Source of the DNA: Flavobacterium lacustre | GTDB lineage: Bacteria; Bacteroidota; Bacteroidia; Flavobacteriales; Flavobacteriaceae | NCBI RefSeq assembly: GCF_027474525.2 | Contig: NZ_CP114882.2 | Location: 2,046,001-2,110,000, forward strand | DNA length: 64,000 nucleotides | Reading direction: 5' to 3' | Part shown: piece by piece, positions 62,331 through 64,000 of the stretch | Position numbering within the stretch: the first letter of the stretch is position 1 | How the letters are laid out: every line of letters begins with the position of its first letter | The notes under the pieces: generated by a model | The model's database searches: none | What the model was told of the DNA's origin: nothing | What the model saw: the letters and a program-made list of their open reading frames with translations, nothing else | Made by a program: the position numbers and the translations under genes

Positions 62331-63386
62331 ATGAGCGAGCCTTTAATGCTTTTCAAAAAACCATCTTATCCTATAAATCCATCACTTTTAGATTATTTGG
62401 AGCGATTTGACCGTATCTCAAAAGTGCCAATTTCTTATGATGATTTGTTGCGTTTTTCGGGTTCTATAAATGTATATGATAAAAACGAACATGATACACT
62501 TTGGATTCGGGTGTATTATAATGAGTTTGAAAGGAATGAAATTGATTTGACTTTAAAAAAAATCTATTCTCTTTTGCATTCAGATGGTAATCTTGGGATT
62601 ATTAAATTTTTGAATGTCGATTCTATCGATTATTGCACTTTTGGAAACTCAAAGCCTTTTCGAATAAAAGTAAGGAATATTCTCAATGATAATTACACGC
62701 ATTTCTACATCAAGAAAGCCGATGCTTCAAGGGTTTACGGGCTAGAATTGGAACATATTTTATCTCCTGACAAAATCAATTTTTTGGTTTTTCAAGATAC
62801 TTTAATCGAAGAACACATCATGGGAATTGCCGGAGATGTATTCATTAAAGATTATTTGAAAGAGTGCAGCGAAACCGAAAAATCCCAAATTGCAAAGGAA
62901 TTTGTTAAGTTTAATGAGCGAAGTATGATTCGATTATTAGGAGACATGCGTGCCTATAATTATGTAATTGTACCAATTCATGATTTTGACCAAGTGGTTT
63001 ACCGAATTCGGGCTATTGATTTTGACCAACAATGTTACGAAGGAAACTTTAAAGTCTATAGACCTCAGTTTTTCAAGGAAAATTATCCAATGGTAAAATT
63101 GGTAAAAGATAAACTTCAAACCAGTTCTATTGAGCAGTATAAAGATGAAGAACGGGCAGTTCTGGCAAAAAGAATAATTTCGGCCGAAAACAGGATAAAA
63201 CGTCTCATGAAAATTATGGGGAATGATGTTATTTCGACCACAGAACATTTGGAACAATTAAAATTAGAATTGTATCGCTATACTAATGATTTAAACTTCA
63301 AGAAGGCACAATCTATGGGGAATATCATGAGCGCAGCGTTTGAGTTTATTACCAGAAATTTCAAAAACACCAATTTATTTAAATAA
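62331..63386 (+). CDS. Unknown protein with kinase-like catalytic motifs
   Basis: I do not recognise the 351-residue product. It contains no signal peptide or membrane helix, so it is cytosolic. Residues 204-210 (GDMRAYN) followed by 228-233 (AIDFDQ) match the order and spacing of the catalytic loop (D205, N210) and DFD metal motif (D230, D232) of aminoglycoside-phosphotransferase/HipA-like kinases. FYIKKAD at 126-131 could be the ATP-lysine strand, and E139/E141 its helix partner. The C-terminal 90 residues are helical with charged repeats. The gene faces the ABC genes head to head, about 95 bases apart. The kinase assignment is a hypothesis. Confidence 0.6.
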   Translation: MSEPLMLFKKPSYPINPSLLDYLERFDRISKVPISYDDLLRFSGSINVYDKNEHDTLWIRVYYNEFERNEIDLTLKKIYSLLHSDGNLGIIKFLNVDSIDYCTFGNSKPFRIKVRNILNDNYTHFYIKKADASRVYGLELEHILSPDKINFLVFQDTLIEEHIMGIAGDVFIKDYLKECSETEKSQIAKEFVKFNERSMIRLLGDMRAYNYVIVPIHDFDQVVYRIRAIDFDQQCYEGNFKVYRPQFFKENYPMVKLVKDKLQTSSIEQYKDEERAVLAKRIISAENRIKRLMKIMGNDVISTTEHLEQLKLELYRYTNDLNFKKAQSMGNIMSAAFEFITRNFKNTNLFK

Positions 63387-63462
63387 TAAAAATAGCAGTT
63401 TTCATCTCAGAATTACTTCGGATTTTAGAGGTATTTAATTAAAAAGCGATGCAAATCATTTT

Positions 63463-64000
63463 ATGAAAAAGTATAGTTCCATATTTCTTGCTTTTGTTGT
63501 AATGGCTTGTCAACAAGATTCAGGTTCAATAACAACACTTTATTCTTTGCCTAAAAAGCTAAAAGAAGTTTCGGGAATTGTATATTCTGAAAAAACGAAT
63601 TTACTTTGGACATTAGAAGACAGCGGCAATGCTAATGCCATTTATGGACTGAATGCTGAAAACGGAAGTCTCGAAAAGATAATAACTATCGAAAATATCC
63701 AAAATAAAGATTGGGAAGACATCACAAAAGATAGCGAAGGCAACTTGTATATTGGTGATTTTGGAAACAATGACAATGACAGACAAGATTTGTGTATTTA
63801 CAAAATAGACAAAAATACATTAGACAAAGAAAATACAACTCCGGCGTATAAAATTTCGTTTGCTTATCCCGAACAAAAAGAATTTCCTCCAAAAAAGAAA
63901 GCATTATTTTATGATGCAGAAGGCTTTTTTGAATTTCAGAATAATTTTTACCTCTTCACCAAAAACCGAAGTAAAGGATTTGACGGAACCGCTTTTTTAT
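63463..64000 (+). CDS. Lipoprotein with beta-propeller-like start, cut by the window end
   Basis: Starting at the ATG at 63463 the frame stays open to the last base, giving at least 179 residues. The start MKKYSSIFLAFVVMAC is a lipoprotein signal with Cys16. SGIVYSEKTNLLWTLEDSGNANAIYGLN and NKDWEDITKDSEGNLYIGDFGNN look like the first blades of an SdiA-regulated/NHL-like beta-propeller, a secreted or surface domain. No function can be assigned without the rest. It follows the unknown kinase-like gene by 76 bases in the same direction. Confidence 0.75.
   Translation, partial: MKKYSSIFLAFVVMACQQDSGSITTLYSLPKKLKEVSGIVYSEKTNLLWTLEDSGNANAIYGLNAENGSLEKIITIENIQNKDWEDITKDSEGNLYIGDFGNNDNDRQDLCIYKIDKNTLDKENTTPAYKISFAYPEQKEFPPKKKALFYDAEGFFEFQNNFYLFTKNRSKGFDGTAFL

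Noticed and set aside
1..64000. Insertion sequences, prophage, toxin-antitoxin or defence system
   Set aside because: No transposase, integrase, phage structural or nuclease/defence gene was found; gene order and base composition are even across the window.

Overview
The window is a stretch of a low-GC Bacteroidota chromosome, almost certainly a Flavobacterium or a close relative. The evidence is three very large secreted proteins with gliding/type IX secretion (T9SS) type B C-terminal domains, a bacillithiol cysteine-ligase homologue (BshC), -7 boxes of the TAnnTTTG type, A-rich leaders instead of Shine-Dalgarno sequences, a DUF4295 (bL38-type) gene behind rpmB-rpmG, and CHU/SBBP-type repeat proteins. 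No phage, insertion sequence, CRISPR array or rRNA operon was seen. Most of the window is ordinary chromosome.

Layout. 1-8.3 kb: end of a 2-oxoacid dehydrogenase E2 gene, a DEDDh exonuclease, a fumarylacetoacetate hydrolase-family gene overlapping an HPt gene, cinA, the rpmB-rpmG-DUF4295-ftsY block, a serine hydrolase, small lipoproteins, a DciA/DUF721 gene and ndk. 8.4-16.6 kb: bshC, a 1357-residue SBBP/T9SS protein and an unusual radical SAM gene. 16.7-20.3 kb: a biotin-dependent acyl-CoA (probably propionyl-CoA) carboxylase operon (carrier, biotin carboxylase, carboxyltransferase). 20.4-23.7 kb: an aldo/keto reductase and a CHASE4-type hybrid histidine kinase.

23.7-40.4 kb is the most interesting region, a catabolic island. 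Facing left are a class III aminotransferase, a GNAT and a methylmalonate/malonate-semialdehyde dehydrogenase. Facing right, in one run, are an NhaC-family transporter, GNAT, aminotransferase, amidohydrolase, Lrp regulator, second aminotransferase, aldehyde dehydrogenase, second GNAT of the same subfamily, second aldehyde dehydrogenase and an outer-membrane protein; a porin follows after a 560-base gap. Paired GNATs, aminotransferases and aldehyde dehydrogenases plus one amidohydrolase match the enzyme count expected for an acetyl-protected diamine (or omega-amino acid) route ending in succinate or a similar acid. The left arm looks like beta-alanine to acetyl-CoA. This pathway assignment is inference.

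40.5-53.5 kb: a cell-wall amidase, a small secreted protein, rimO, a FadL-type outer-membrane protein, a Tyr/Gly-rich lipoprotein, proS, three tRNA-Glu genes leading into rpsT, a PAS histidine kinase with its response regulator, typA and a secreted esterase. 53.6-64 kb: two large T9SS proteins in tandem, an ABC transporter pair, an unknown protein with kinase-like motifs, and the start of a lipoprotein gene cut by the window edge.

Several dispersed repeats run through this otherwise stable chromosome: an AACCC-type array (twice, once inside a gene), a CTTCGAG palindrome inside the same gene, a TCAAAGTT palindrome (two copies, opposite orientation) and a structured intergenic element (two copies, opposite orientation) that resembles the Flavo-1 RNA class.
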